Source: Clostridium_F caseinilyticum (GTDB taxonomy: Bacteria; Bacillota; Clostridia; Clostridiales; Clostridiaceae). From it: DNA of 64,000 bases. Shown piece by piece: positions 53,255 through 62,197 of this stretch. Each line of letters starts with the position of its first letter. The stretch's first letter is position 1. The stretch lies in assembly GCF_046127645.1 (NCBI RefSeq), contig NZ_CP175919.1; one strand, 5' to 3'. Position numbers and translations under genes: made by a program. Below the pieces are notes generated by a model, which saw only the letters and a list, made by a program, of their open reading frames with translations, ran no database searches and was not told the origin of the DNA.

Positions 53255-55714
53255 TTGATTGAAAGAAATTTATTTAATATTATTAATAAGTACTTACCTA
53301 TAGGATCTGAAATAATGGTTGATGAAATTAATAGTGAACCTTTAATAATAAAAGGTCAATTAAATGAATCTGGATCGGAAAAAATAATCGTAGCCTATAG
53401 ATGGCAAGATGAAAACTATATTATGCTATTAGAAAGATCTTGTAATCAATGGAGTGTAATAGATAACATAAAGGGAAAAGGTTATGGTGTTTCTTACTTT
53501 AAAATAGCACCTATAACAGATAATGGTATAAATAATTTAATTGTAGGTTGGAGAATGGGAGCTATATGGTCTGAGTTAGATATACTTCAGTGGACTCCAT
53601 ATGGGTTTAGAAGGATTATAGAAGAGGGGATATATTATAGTAAAATTGAAATAGAAAATATAAAAAATAAAAAGGCTGTAAATAATAAAAATGAAATAGC
53701 ATTATGGTTACATGATACAGCAGAAGCGTACAAAGTTGAAATATATAAATGGAATTTGGGGAAATTAGTGAAAGCTGAAGATGTATATCCTTATTATTTT
53801 AGAAGAGTTATAGAGTTTTACAAGATGAAAGTAAAAGAAGATGATAATTTTCCAGTGTACTGGTATTATTTAGTAGATGCTCAGATTAAAGGAAAGAAGT
53901 ATAAAGATGCATTAGAATCCATAGATAGAGCCTTAAAGCTTCCTAAAGCCTATCCTTCTAAAAAAGAGTTATTGAAATTAAAAGACTATATATATTCACA
54001 GGTGAATTGTGAATATATAAATTTATATCCGGCACCTATAAATACTATTAATGGAGTTAGATGGGGATATATAAATGAAAAGGGAGAGTTTGCAATTAAA
54101 CCTGTATATAATTTAGCTTTAGAATTTCAATGTAATGGAGTTGCAGTTGTAGAAAAAGATAATTTTTATGGAGTTATAGATAGAAATGGTGATTATATAG
54201 TAAAGTTTAAATATGGATTTATAAGTGAATTTTCAGAGAAGAGAGCCATCGTTATTGATAATGAAAAATTTAATATAATAAATGAAAAGGGAAAAAAATT
54301 AATTTCTAAATTTAAAAGTTATAATTATATAGCAAATTTCAGAGAAGGAAGAGCTCAATATGGAATTATAGATTTTACTAAAGGATATATTTATGGATAT
54401 TTAGATAGAGATGGAAATGTAATTATACCAGCACAATATGAGTATGGAAATGATTTTTATCAAGGAAAAGCTGTAGTTAGAATTAAAGAAAATGAATATG
54501 CTCTTATAAATAGAAAGGGAGAAATGTTGAATAAGTACGAATATATCTTTGTAGGTAATTTAAGAGGGGGACTTTTATCCTTCAAAGAAGATATAGGAGG
54601 AAAATATGGTTTTATAGATGAAAAAGGAAAGATAGTTATAAAACCTCAATTTGCATTTGCTCAGGATTTTTGTGAAAAAAGAGCTGTAGTAAATATTATG
54701 AACAACTATGGTGTAATAAATACAGAAGGAAACTATGTAATAGAGCCTAAGTATAATGACATAATTTTATTAGGAGAAAATAGATTGGCTATAGGAATAG
54801 CTATAGATAAAATATCAAAGTTTATAGGATCTAAATATGCTATTGCAGATATAGATGGAAATATATTAACAGACTTTATTTATTATGGAGTTTCAAATTA
54901 TAAAAATGGAATAGCTTCTGTTTATGATGATAAAAATACTTTCTTTATAGATAAAGAAGGTAATAAAATTCAAACTTTGCCTATAGTAGAGGGAACAGGA
55001 ACGTTAACAGTAGAAAATGAATTAATAAAAGCCTATGTGGATTATAAGATTTCTTATTTTGATGAAGAAAGGATTTTAATATGGAGGGAAAATTCTGCTA
55101 TTTCTTTAAATGACAACTATACAATTATAGAAGAAAAGTATAAACCTAATAAGGATTATTTAGTATACTATCCCAAAGTTCAAGGAATTAAAGATAAGGA
55201 TTTAGAAGACAAAGTTAATAATAAACTTAAAATTTTATCAGAAGTGGAGCCTATAGAAGAGAATATTCAATTAGAGTATAGCTATTTAGGAGATTTTAAA
55301 ATAGAGTTTGTTGAAAAAAAATTATTAGTATTAGAACTCCAAGGATATAAATTTCATTTTGGAGCAGCTCATGGTATGCCAAGTAAAATCTATGCAAAAA
55401 TAGATCTAAATTCAGGAGAATTTTATGAATTACAAGATTTATTTAAAGAAGATAGTAACTATGAAATAGTTTTAAGTAATATAATAGGAGAACAAATAAA
55501 AAATAATCCAGAATACTCTTATATATTCCCAGATAGTTATAATGGAATAAAAAAAGACCAACCTTTTTATTTATCAAAGGATGCATTATATATCTATTTC
55601 TATCCCTATGAAATTGCACCCTATGCAGTAGGGTTTCCTACTTTTAAAATACCTTACAAGCATATGATAGATATAATTAATAAATCAGGTGAATTTTGGA
55701 ATGCTTTTAATTAA
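53255..55714 (+). CDS. WG-repeat protein with C-terminal DUF3298-like domain
   Basis: The product is about 820 residues. The first 200 form a domain with WRMGAIWSELDILQWTPYG, then a short TPR-like region. WG repeats fill about 255-570: WGYINEKGEFAIKP, YGVIDRNGDYIVKF, YGYLDRDGNVIIPAQY, YGFIDEKGKIVIKPQF and YGVINTEGNYVIEP. The last 200 residues resemble DUF4163/DUF3298 (HFGAAHGMPSKIYAKIDL and LYIYFYPYEIAPYAVG), as in RsiV-like proteins. The frame is open from ATG 53219, inside the hairpin, but TTG 53255 fits the ribosome site better. No signal peptide is seen. The function is unknown. Confidence 0.8.
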   Translation: MIERNLFNIINKYLPIGSEIMVDEINSEPLIIKGQLNESGSEKIIVAYRWQDENYIMLLERSCNQWSVIDNIKGKGYGVSYFKIAPITDNGINNLIVGWRMGAIWSELDILQWTPYGFRRIIEEGIYYSKIEIENIKNKKAVNNKNEIALWLHDTAEAYKVEIYKWNLGKLVKAEDVYPYYFRRVIEFYKMKVKEDDNFPVYWYYLVDAQIKGKKYKDALESIDRALKLPKAYPSKKELLKLKDYIYSQVNCEYINLYPAPINTINGVRWGYINEKGEFAIKPVYNLALEFQCNGVAVVEKDNFYGVIDRNGDYIVKFKYGFISEFSEKRAIVIDNEKFNIINEKGKKLISKFKSYNYIANFREGRAQYGIIDFTKGYIYGYLDRDGNVIIPAQYEYGNDFYQGKAVVRIKENEYALINRKGEMLNKYEYIFVGNLRGGLLSFKEDIGGKYGFIDEKGKIVIKPQFAFAQDFCEKRAVVNIMNNYGVINTEGNYVIEPKYNDIILLGENRLAIGIAIDKISKFIGSKYAIADIDGNILTDFIYYGVSNYKNGIASVYDDKNTFFIDKEGNKIQTLPIVEGTGTLTVENELIKAYVDYKISYFDEERILIWRENSAISLNDNYTIIEEKYKPNKDYLVYYPKVQGIKDKDLEDKVNNKLKILSEVEPIEENIQLEYSYLGDFKIEFVEKKLLVLELQGYKFHFGAAHGMPSKIYAKIDLNSGEFYELQDLFKEDSNYEIVLSNIIGEQIKNNPEYSYIFPDSYNGIKKDQPFYLSKDALYIYFYPYEIAPYAVGFPTFKIPYKHMIDIINKSGEFWNAFN

Positions 55715-55746
55715 GAATAAGAGTAAATTTTTATTCTTATTCTTAA
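55711..55746 (+). terminator. Terminator after the WG-repeat gene
   Basis: TTAAGAATAAGAGTAAA (55711-55727) pairs with TTATTCTTATTCTTAA. It begins at the stop codon of the WG-repeat gene. Confidence 0.75.
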
Positions 55747-55779
55747 TTAAAATAAAAAAGGCAATATTAGAGTGGATAT

Positions 55780-55829
55780 GATCCCTCTAAAGTAGAGATG
55801 GTAAATAACCAAATCTATTTTGGAGGGAT
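55780..55829. repeat. Inverted repeat, possible insertion-sequence end
   Basis: ATCCCTCTAAAGTAG (55780-55794) and CTATTTTGGAGGGAT (55814-55828) are complementary with two mismatches. Ends of this CCCTC-rich kind are seen in IS3-family elements of clostridia, but no transposase is present here. It could also be a simple terminator. The stretch 55830-56090 shows nothing recognisable. Confidence 0.35.
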
Positions 55830-56089
55830 TTTATTAATATCATACACTTTATGGAAACTATCTATTTCAACGTATAGCAAATTACTAAAATGAAATAATA
55901 TGGTTAAGTTAAACCAATTAAGGTATATATTTAAATAAATTACAAATTAACTAATACTACTAGAAACCGTCAATCTTATAGGTTTATACATAAATAAGGA
56001 TTAGATAGCATCATATTACAAATAGTAAAATATGAAAGTTAAGAAAATAACTTATTTCATTAATTTTACAAAGTGAAGAGTAAAAATAA

Positions 56090-56385
56090 AAAAAATTTTA
56101 TCTCTAGCATTTTTGAAAACGTTATAGATACGGGGAAAAGTCGTGCTTAAGGAAATTTTAACCAAAGTTAAGAAAATAACTATCATAGAAATCTTATAAA
56201 AAATGGAGTAAACTGAAAACAATAAGAGGTCGTACCATACTACCTTGAGAAGGAAACATGTATAAAAGTATATGGGAGCAGAATTACCAGCCATATTAGG
56301 GTCAATAACATGTAGGGTAATAAATATAACTATGACAAAAATATTTTATAAAGCATATTTTATGGCACCTGTGTTTGGATTCTAA
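56090..56385 (+). pseudogene. Decayed L-lactate permease gene (C-terminal part)
   Basis: From 56272 the frame reads MGAELPAILGSITCRVIN and ITMTKIFYKAYFMAPVFGF to TAA 56385. (M/V)G-x-ELP-x-I is a signature of the LctP/LldP lactate permease family. Further upstream only scattered pieces can be read between many stops. It sits 28 bases before larA, where a lactate permease is expected in a lactate operon, which supports the call. Confidence 0.55.
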
Positions 56386-56413
56386 TTGCTTAAACTAATG
56401 AGGAGGATAAAAT

Positions 56414-57688
56414 ATGGCAAAGATAAAAGTACCATATCACAAGAAAATGATTGAAATAGAGATAGAAAATAAAAATTTAGTAGGAATTTTAGAATCAAAG
56501 GCAGAGGAGTATAAAAGAAATTTAAGCCAAGAAGAAATTGTTGAGGCGGCATTGGATAATCCTATACAATGCGAAAAATTAGAAGATTTGGTAAAGGGAA
56601 AGAAGGACATTGTTATAATAACCAGTGACCATACAAGACCAGTACCAAGTAAGATAACAATGCCTATACTTTTAAGAAGAATAAGAGAGGTTAATCCTGA
56701 TATAGATATAAAAATATTGATTGCTACGGGTTTTCATAGAGAATCAACAAAAGAAGAGCTTATAAATAAATTTGGCGAAGAAATAGTTGAAAATGAAAAT
56801 ATAGTTATGCATGTATCCACTGATGATAGCACTTTAGTGAAGGTTGGAAAATTACCATCTGGTGGGGAGCTTATATTAAATAAATTAGCAATGGAAGCAG
56901 AACTTTTAATAGCAGAGGGATTTATAGAATCACATTTCTTTGCAGGATTTTCAGGGGGAAGAAAGAGTATACTACCTGGAATAGCTTCTGCAAAAACTAT
57001 AATGGCAAATCATTGTGGTGAATTTATTGCTAGTCCCAATGCTAGAACTGGAATATTAAAAGATAATCCGGTGCACAAAGACATGCTTTATGCTGCTGAA
57101 AAAGCTAACTTAGCTTTTATATTAAATGTAGTAATAGATAGTGAAAAGAAAGTTATAAATGCTTTTACAGGACATAGGCAATATGCTCATGAAACAGGAT
57201 GTAAATTTGTACTTGAACTTTCAAAAGTTGAAAAGGTAAAAGCGGATATAGTAGTTTCAAGTAATGGAGGATATCCATTAGATCAAAATATATATCAATC
57301 AGTAAAAGGTATGACAGCTGCTGAATCTACCTGCAGGGAAGGTGGAGTAATAATAATGGTAGCAGCTTGTAATGACGGGCATGGAGGTCAATCATTTTAT
57401 AATAATTTAGCTAATAGTAAATCACCAAGAGAACTTTTAGATAGAATAGCCAAAGTTCCTAGATGTGAAACAGTTCCAGATCAATGGGAATTTCAGATAT
57501 TAGCTAGGATATTAGATAAATTTACAGTTATTTTAGTTACAGATATGTGTGATCCCAATATGATTAAAGCTATGCATATGGAGCATGCATATAATTTTGA
57601 AGAAGCTTTAAATAGAGCTTATAAGTTAAAAGGAAAAGACGCTAAAGTAGCGGTAATACCTGATGGTGTGTCTGTAATTGTAGGATAA
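56414..57688 (+). CDS. larA: Nickel-dependent lactate racemase family protein (LarA)
   Basis: LarA interconverts D- and L-lactate with a nickel-pincer nucleotide cofactor. The protein has 424 residues, the family length. TSDHTRPVPSKITMPILL holds the first conserved His/Arg region, LIATGFHRES the next, and EGFIESHFFAGFSGGRKSI the histidine and lysine segment that carries the pincer. GAGGAGG precedes ATG 56414. It leads the operon with etfB, etfA and a lactate dehydrogenase, so it probably supplies the isomer that the dehydrogenase oxidises. The larBCE genes for cofactor synthesis are not in this window. Confidence 0.87.
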   Translation: MAKIKVPYHKKMIEIEIENKNLVGILESKAEEYKRNLSQEEIVEAALDNPIQCEKLEDLVKGKKDIVIITSDHTRPVPSKITMPILLRRIREVNPDIDIKILIATGFHRESTKEELINKFGEEIVENENIVMHVSTDDSTLVKVGKLPSGGELILNKLAMEAELLIAEGFIESHFFAGFSGGRKSILPGIASAKTIMANHCGEFIASPNARTGILKDNPVHKDMLYAAEKANLAFILNVVIDSEKKVINAFTGHRQYAHETGCKFVLELSKVEKVKADIVVSSNGGYPLDQNIYQSVKGMTAAESTCREGGVIIMVAACNDGHGGQSFYNNLANSKSPRELLDRIAKVPRCETVPDQWEFQILARILDKFTVILVTDMCDPNMIKAMHMEHAYNFEEALNRAYKLKGKDAKVAVIPDGVSVIVG

Positions 57689-57730
57689 AAATTTATTATT
57701 AAACATAAATAGATTTTGGAGGTAATTTAT

Positions 57731-58519
57731 ATGGATATTTTAGTATGTATAAAACAAGTTCCTGGAACATCAAAAGTAGAGGTAGATCCAGTAACAGGAG
57801 TATTAAAAAGGGATGGAGTAGATTCAAAGATGAATCCATACGACTTATATGCTTTAGAAACAGCATTAAGACTCAAAGAAAACTTTGGAGGAGTTGTAAA
57901 GGTAATAAGCATGGGACCTCCTCAAGCAGCAGAGGTTATAAAAGAATCTTATATGATGGGAGCCGATGAAGGGGTACTTCTTTCAGATAGAAAATTTGCA
58001 GGAGCCGATGTTTTATCGACAGCTTATACCATATCTCAAGGTGTAAGAGAAATGGGTAAATTTGATTTAATACTTTGTGGAAAGCAAACCACAGATGGTG
58101 ATACGGCTCAAGTTGGACCAGAGATGGCAGAATATTTAGATATAGCTCATATAGCAAATGTAATAAAAATAGAAGAAGTTAAAAATGATTCTATAGTAGT
58201 GGAAATGGATATGCCAAACACAATAGAAGTAGCAGAGATAAAATATCCATGTCTTTTAACAGTAGAAAAAGATATATATGAGCCAAGACTTCCATCTTAT
58301 AGAAGAAAGCTAGAAACAAAGGATAAAGAAGTTAAAATGTTAAATCTAAAAGATTTTAAAGATAAAAATGAAAATATGTATGGATTAAATGGATCACCAA
58401 CACAGGTAGAGAGAATATTTCCACCAGCAGTAAATACAGATAAAGAAATGTGGACAGGGAGCGGAGAAGAATTAGGAAATAAGTTAACATCAAAACTTAA
58501 AGAATTGAAATTTGTATAA
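57731..58519 (+). CDS. etfB: Electron transfer flavoprotein beta subunit
   Basis: EtfB binds the bifurcating FAD/AMP site in the complex with lactate dehydrogenase. It begins MDILVCIKQVPGTSKVEVDP. The AMP/NAD loop LCGKQTTDGDTAQVGPEMAE and the DMPNTIEVAEIKYPCLLTV segment are typical. The frame opens at 57716, but GGAGGT fixes ATG 57731 (262 residues). It lies 42 bases downstream of larA. Confidence 0.94.
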   Translation: MDILVCIKQVPGTSKVEVDPVTGVLKRDGVDSKMNPYDLYALETALRLKENFGGVVKVISMGPPQAAEVIKESYMMGADEGVLLSDRKFAGADVLSTAYTISQGVREMGKFDLILCGKQTTDGDTAQVGPEMAEYLDIAHIANVIKIEEVKNDSIVVEMDMPNTIEVAEIKYPCLLTVEKDIYEPRLPSYRRKLETKDKEVKMLNLKDFKDKNENMYGLNGSPTQVERIFPPAVNTDKEMWTGSGEELGNKLTSKLKELKFV

Positions 58520-58550
58520 AATAAAGTAATACTAATGGGAGGCTTTTAAT

Positions 58551-59756
58551 ATGGGAAAATTAGTAGTAAATCAAGAAAAATTAACTCCTTCAATTATAGA
58601 GGAATTAGTTAAAATATGTCCTTTTGGAGCATTAGGAGAAAATAGTGGGAAAATAGAAATTTCAGCAGCCTGTAAAATGTGTAAGCTATGTGTTAAAAAA
58701 GGACCAGCTGGTGTTATGGAATTTGTAGAAGGAGAGAAAAAACCACAAATAGATAAGAGTCTTTGGAAAGGCATAGCCGTATATGTAGATCATGTTGATG
58801 GAGATATTCATCCAGTAACTTATGAACTTATAGGTAAAGCAAAAGAACTAGCAAGTAAAATAAATCACCCAGTATATGTAGTATTTGTTGGCCATGACAT
58901 AAAGGACAAAGCAGAAGAACTTCTTTATTATGGTGTAGATGAAGTGTTTGTATATGATAATGAAGAATTAAAAGATTTTAGAATAGAACCATACACTAAA
59001 GCTTTAGAAAATTTCATAAATAAAAATAAACCCACTGCATTATTAGTAGGTGCAACAACAGTAGGAAGATCTCTTGCACCAAGAATAGCAGCTAGATTTA
59101 GAACAGGACTTACAGCAGATTGTACAATATTAGATATGAAAGAAAATACAGATTTAGTACAAATAAGACCAGCCTTTGGTGGAAATATAATGGCACAAAT
59201 AATAAATCCTAATAATAGACCTCAGCTTGCAACAGTAAGATATAAGGTTATGGATGCACCAGAGAGAAGTAAAGAAAAAAAGGGTAAAGTAACTCTTTGT
59301 AGCATAGATAAAAGCCAGTTAGATTCACAAATAGAAGTATTAAAGGTAACAAGGAAACAAGTAGAAGAAAGCATATCAGATGCGGATATAATAATTGCAG
59401 TTGGAAGAGGACTTAAAAAAGAAAAAGATTTAGACATGATAAATGAGCTGGCAGAATTAATAGGTGCTCAAATAGCTGTAACAAGACCATTAATAGAAGC
59501 AGGATGGGCAGATGCAAAATGTCAAATAGGTTTGAGTGGAAGGACAGTAAAACCTAAACTTATAATTACTTGTGGTATATCAGGAGCCGTACAATTTACA
59601 GCTGGAATGAATAATGCAGATTGTATAGTAGCTATAAATAAAGATCCCAACTCATCTATATTTAATGTAGCTCATTATGGAATAGTAGGAGATATTTATG
59701 AGGTAATACCAACACTTATAAATAATATAAAAGAAGATAAAGCATTAGCTGTATAA
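58551..59756 (+). CDS. etfA: Electron transfer flavoprotein alpha subunit with N-terminal Fe-S domain
   Basis: The protein has 401 residues, longer than standard EtfA (about 320). The extra N-terminus has CPFGALG and CKMCKLCVKKGPAG, four cysteines that fit one [4Fe-4S] cluster. This extension is known in LctC of the electron-bifurcating lactate dehydrogenase of Acetobacterium. The C-terminal FAD domain is intact: VGRGLKKEKDLDMINELA, GLSGRTVKPK, CGISGAVQFTAGM and DPNSSIFNVAHYGIVGD. GGGAGG precedes ATG 58551. Confidence 0.94.
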   Translation: MGKLVVNQEKLTPSIIEELVKICPFGALGENSGKIEISAACKMCKLCVKKGPAGVMEFVEGEKKPQIDKSLWKGIAVYVDHVDGDIHPVTYELIGKAKELASKINHPVYVVFVGHDIKDKAEELLYYGVDEVFVYDNEELKDFRIEPYTKALENFINKNKPTALLVGATTVGRSLAPRIAARFRTGLTADCTILDMKENTDLVQIRPAFGGNIMAQIINPNNRPQLATVRYKVMDAPERSKEKKGKVTLCSIDKSQLDSQIEVLKVTRKQVEESISDADIIIAVGRGLKKEKDLDMINELAELIGAQIAVTRPLIEAGWADAKCQIGLSGRTVKPKLIITCGISGAVQFTAGMNNADCIVAINKDPNSSIFNVAHYGIVGDIYEVIPTLINNIKEDKALAV

Positions 59757-59815
59757 TTTCTAGGGTATTAAGGATTAATTGACTAACTGATAATTCAATT
59801 TTGGAGGTAATTATT

Positions 59816-61213
59816 ATGGAGTATAAAAAATTAGATGTTAAAGATATAGAGTTTCTAAAAAGTGTAGTAGGGCAGGAAAGAGTATATACAGACGGAGATA
59901 TAAATGAAGATTATAGTCATGATGAACTTGGTGGAATAAGTAAAATGCCTGATGCTATGGTAGAAGTTTTAAGTACAGAAGAAGTATCAAAAATAATGTC
60001 ATATGCTTATAAAAATAATATTCCAGTAGTTGTAAGAGGATCAGGAACTGGTCTTGTAGGGGCATCTGTTCCAATTCATGGTGGAATAATGATAAATATG
60101 ACAAAGATGAATAAGATATTAGAAATAGATGAAGAAAATTTAACTCTTACTGTAGAGCCAGGAGTTCTTCTTATGGAGATTGGAAAATTTGTAGAAGAGC
60201 AGGATCTTTTTTATCCACCAGATCCCGGTGAAAAATCAGCAACTATAGGTGGAAACATAAGTACTAATGCTGGTGGAATGAGAGCGGTAAAATATGGGGT
60301 TACAAGAGATTATATAAGAGGATTAGAAATAGTTCTTCCAAATGGTAAAGTTATTCAAGTTGGTGGAAAAGTAGTTAAGAATAGTTCCGGATATAGCATA
60401 AAGGACTTAATTTGTGGTGCAGAAGGAACTTTAGCTATAGTTACAAAAGCTATATTGAAATTATTACCATTGCCAAAGAAGGCTATAAGTTTGCTTATAC
60501 CATTCCCAAACTTAGAAATAGCAATAAATACTGTTCCCAAAATAATAAAATCAAAATCAATACCAACTGCCATAGAATTTATGCAAAAGGAAGTTATATT
60601 AGCAGCAGAAGAATTTTTAGGGAAGAAGTTTCCGGATAATTCTTCAGATGCCTATTTATTACTAACATTTGATGGAAATACTAAAGAAGACATAGAAAAA
60701 GATTATGAAAAGGTGGCAAATATTTGTTTAGAAGAAGAAGCTCTTGATGTATATATTTCAGATACAGATGAAAGAAAAGAAGCAGTATGGTCAGCTAGAG
60801 GTGCATTTCTTGAAGCAGTTAAAGCATCTACTACAGAAATGGATGAATGTGATGTTGTAGTTCCAAGAAATAAAGTGGCTGCTTTTGTAAAATATACAGA
60901 TGAACTTCAAAAACAATTTGATATAAGAATAAGAAGTTTTGGTCATGCAGGAGATGGAAACTTACATGTATATGTATTAAAAGATGATCTAACTCAAGAA
61001 GAATGGGATCAAAAATTAAAAGATGTATTTGAATGTATGTACAAAAAATCTGTAGAACTAAATGGACTAGTTTCTGGAGAACATGGTATAGGCTTTGCTA
61101 AAAAACCTTATTTATTTGATCAATATGGTGAAGAATACATGGAACTTATGAAAAATATTAAGTTAGCATTTGATGCTAAAAATATATTGAATCCAGGCAA
61201 AGTTTGTCAGTAA
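59816..61213 (+). CDS. FAD-linked lactate dehydrogenase (GlcD/LctD family)
   Basis: This flavin enzyme oxidises lactate (or glycolate) to the keto acid. The PCMH-type FAD domain contains VVVRGSGTGLVGASVP, YPPDPGEKSATIGGNIST and NAGGMRAVKYGVTRDY. The C-terminal cap holds RSFGHAGDGNLHVY (the conserved His region) and SGEHGIGFAKKP. GGAGGT precedes ATG 59816 (466 residues). It ends the larA operon. With EtfAB it should form the complex that couples lactate oxidation to ferredoxin and NAD. Confidence 0.93.
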   Translation: MEYKKLDVKDIEFLKSVVGQERVYTDGDINEDYSHDELGGISKMPDAMVEVLSTEEVSKIMSYAYKNNIPVVVRGSGTGLVGASVPIHGGIMINMTKMNKILEIDEENLTLTVEPGVLLMEIGKFVEEQDLFYPPDPGEKSATIGGNISTNAGGMRAVKYGVTRDYIRGLEIVLPNGKVIQVGGKVVKNSSGYSIKDLICGAEGTLAIVTKAILKLLPLPKKAISLLIPFPNLEIAINTVPKIIKSKSIPTAIEFMQKEVILAAEEFLGKKFPDNSSDAYLLLTFDGNTKEDIEKDYEKVANICLEEEALDVYISDTDERKEAVWSARGAFLEAVKASTTEMDECDVVVPRNKVAAFVKYTDELQKQFDIRIRSFGHAGDGNLHVYVLKDDLTQEEWDQKLKDVFECMYKKSVELNGLVSGEHGIGFAKKPYLFDQYGEEYMELMKNIKLAFDAKNILNPGKVCQ

Positions 61214-61233
61214 AATAATAAAGTTTTTTAAAG

Positions 61234-61286
61234 CGAAAATGGAGAAGCACATGAATATTTTTTAATTCATATGTTTCTTCATTTTT
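61234..61286 (+). terminator. Rho-independent terminator of the lactate operon
   Basis: AAATGGAGAAGCACATGAAT (61237-61256) pairs with ATTCATATGTTTCTTCATTT after a loop of Ts, with two small mismatches. TTTATTT follows. The stretch from here to 61477 has no gene. Confidence 0.8.
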
Positions 61287-61477
61287 ATTTGTATGAGACA
61301 TTAGCATTAAAATATAAAATAGATGAGTCTTTTTATGAATATTTGGGTTATTGTGGAAAAAAGTTTAAAAATGTAGTAAAATTTACCATGGTGAATAGTA
61401 AACTTCGTTGTAAATTTAAAAAATAAACTTTAATTACTTTAAGTTTATACAGACTAAAAGTATAGGAGGTTACGTTG

Positions 61478-62194
61478 ATGTTTAAAGTAGCAATTTGTGA
61501 TGATGAGCCTGTTATCTGTGGGGACATTGAGAAAATTTTGTTAAATTATCAAAAATATAATTTTGAAGAAATAGAAATTGAAGTGTTTTATTCAGGGGAA
61601 GAATTATGTAGATATATGGAAAAGGGACATTTTTTTGATTTGATATTTTTAGATATAGAAATGAAAGAGATTAATGGCATTGAAGTAGGGAGAAAAATAC
61701 GGGAAGAAATGGATGATTATCTTACCAAAATTGTTTATATTTCAGGTAAAGATAGTTATGATAGGCAATTATTTGATGTACAACCTATGCACTTTTTATC
61801 TAAACCAATTAGTGAAGAAAAAATTATTGCAGATTTAAATTTAGCAATGAAATTATTACAAAAACAAAGATTGGTATTTAGCTATAAGAAGGGATATGAA
61901 GTATTAAGAGTACCTATTAAAAATATTATTTATTTTGAGAGTTTAAACAGAAAAATAAAAATTGTTACAACAAGAGGGGAAGATATGTTTTATGGAACTA
62001 TAGATGAAATATTTAATAAGGTTGCCAAATATCAATTTATTCGTATACACAGGTCATATATTATAAATTATATTCATGTAAGCCGATTTAAATATGAAGA
62101 AGTTATTATGTCTAGTTCTTCCTGCCTTCCTATAGGACAATCAAGAAGGAGTGAAGTAAGAAAACTTCAGCTTGCTTTTGAAAATGAGGGTTAA
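61478..62194 (+). CDS. LytTR-family response regulator (AgrA-like)
   Basis: The protein has 239 residues. The receiver domain begins VAICDDEPVICGDIEKIL; the likely phosphorylated residue is Asp59 in LIFLDIEMKEINGIEVG. The LytTR DNA-binding domain occupies the last 100 residues (IIYFESLNRKIKIVTTRGE and FIRIHRSYIINYIHVSRF). AGGAGGT fixes ATG 61478. It lies 3 bases before the kinase gene. With the kinase and the agrD/agrB genes it forms a quorum-sensing locus; the tandem repeat at 63677-63712 is a plausible target. Confidence 0.92.
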   Translation: MFKVAICDDEPVICGDIEKILLNYQKYNFEEIEIEVFYSGEELCRYMEKGHFFDLIFLDIEMKEINGIEVGRKIREEMDDYLTKIVYISGKDSYDRQLFDVQPMHFLSKPISEEKIIADLNLAMKLLQKQRLVFSYKKGYEVLRVPIKNIIYFESLNRKIKIVTTRGEDMFYGTIDEIFNKVAKYQFIRIHRSYIINYIHVSRFKYEEVIMSSSSCLPIGQSRRSEVRKLQLAFENEG

Positions 62195-62197
62195 ATT

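Noticed and set aside
56052..56294. Open frame of 80 codons on the minus strand
   Set aside because: It is antisense to the decayed lactate permease segment, and the plus strand gives the meaningful protein match.
57745..57969. Plus-strand open frame of 74 codons inside etfB
   Set aside because: It overlaps etfB in another frame; the etfB motifs are unmistakable.
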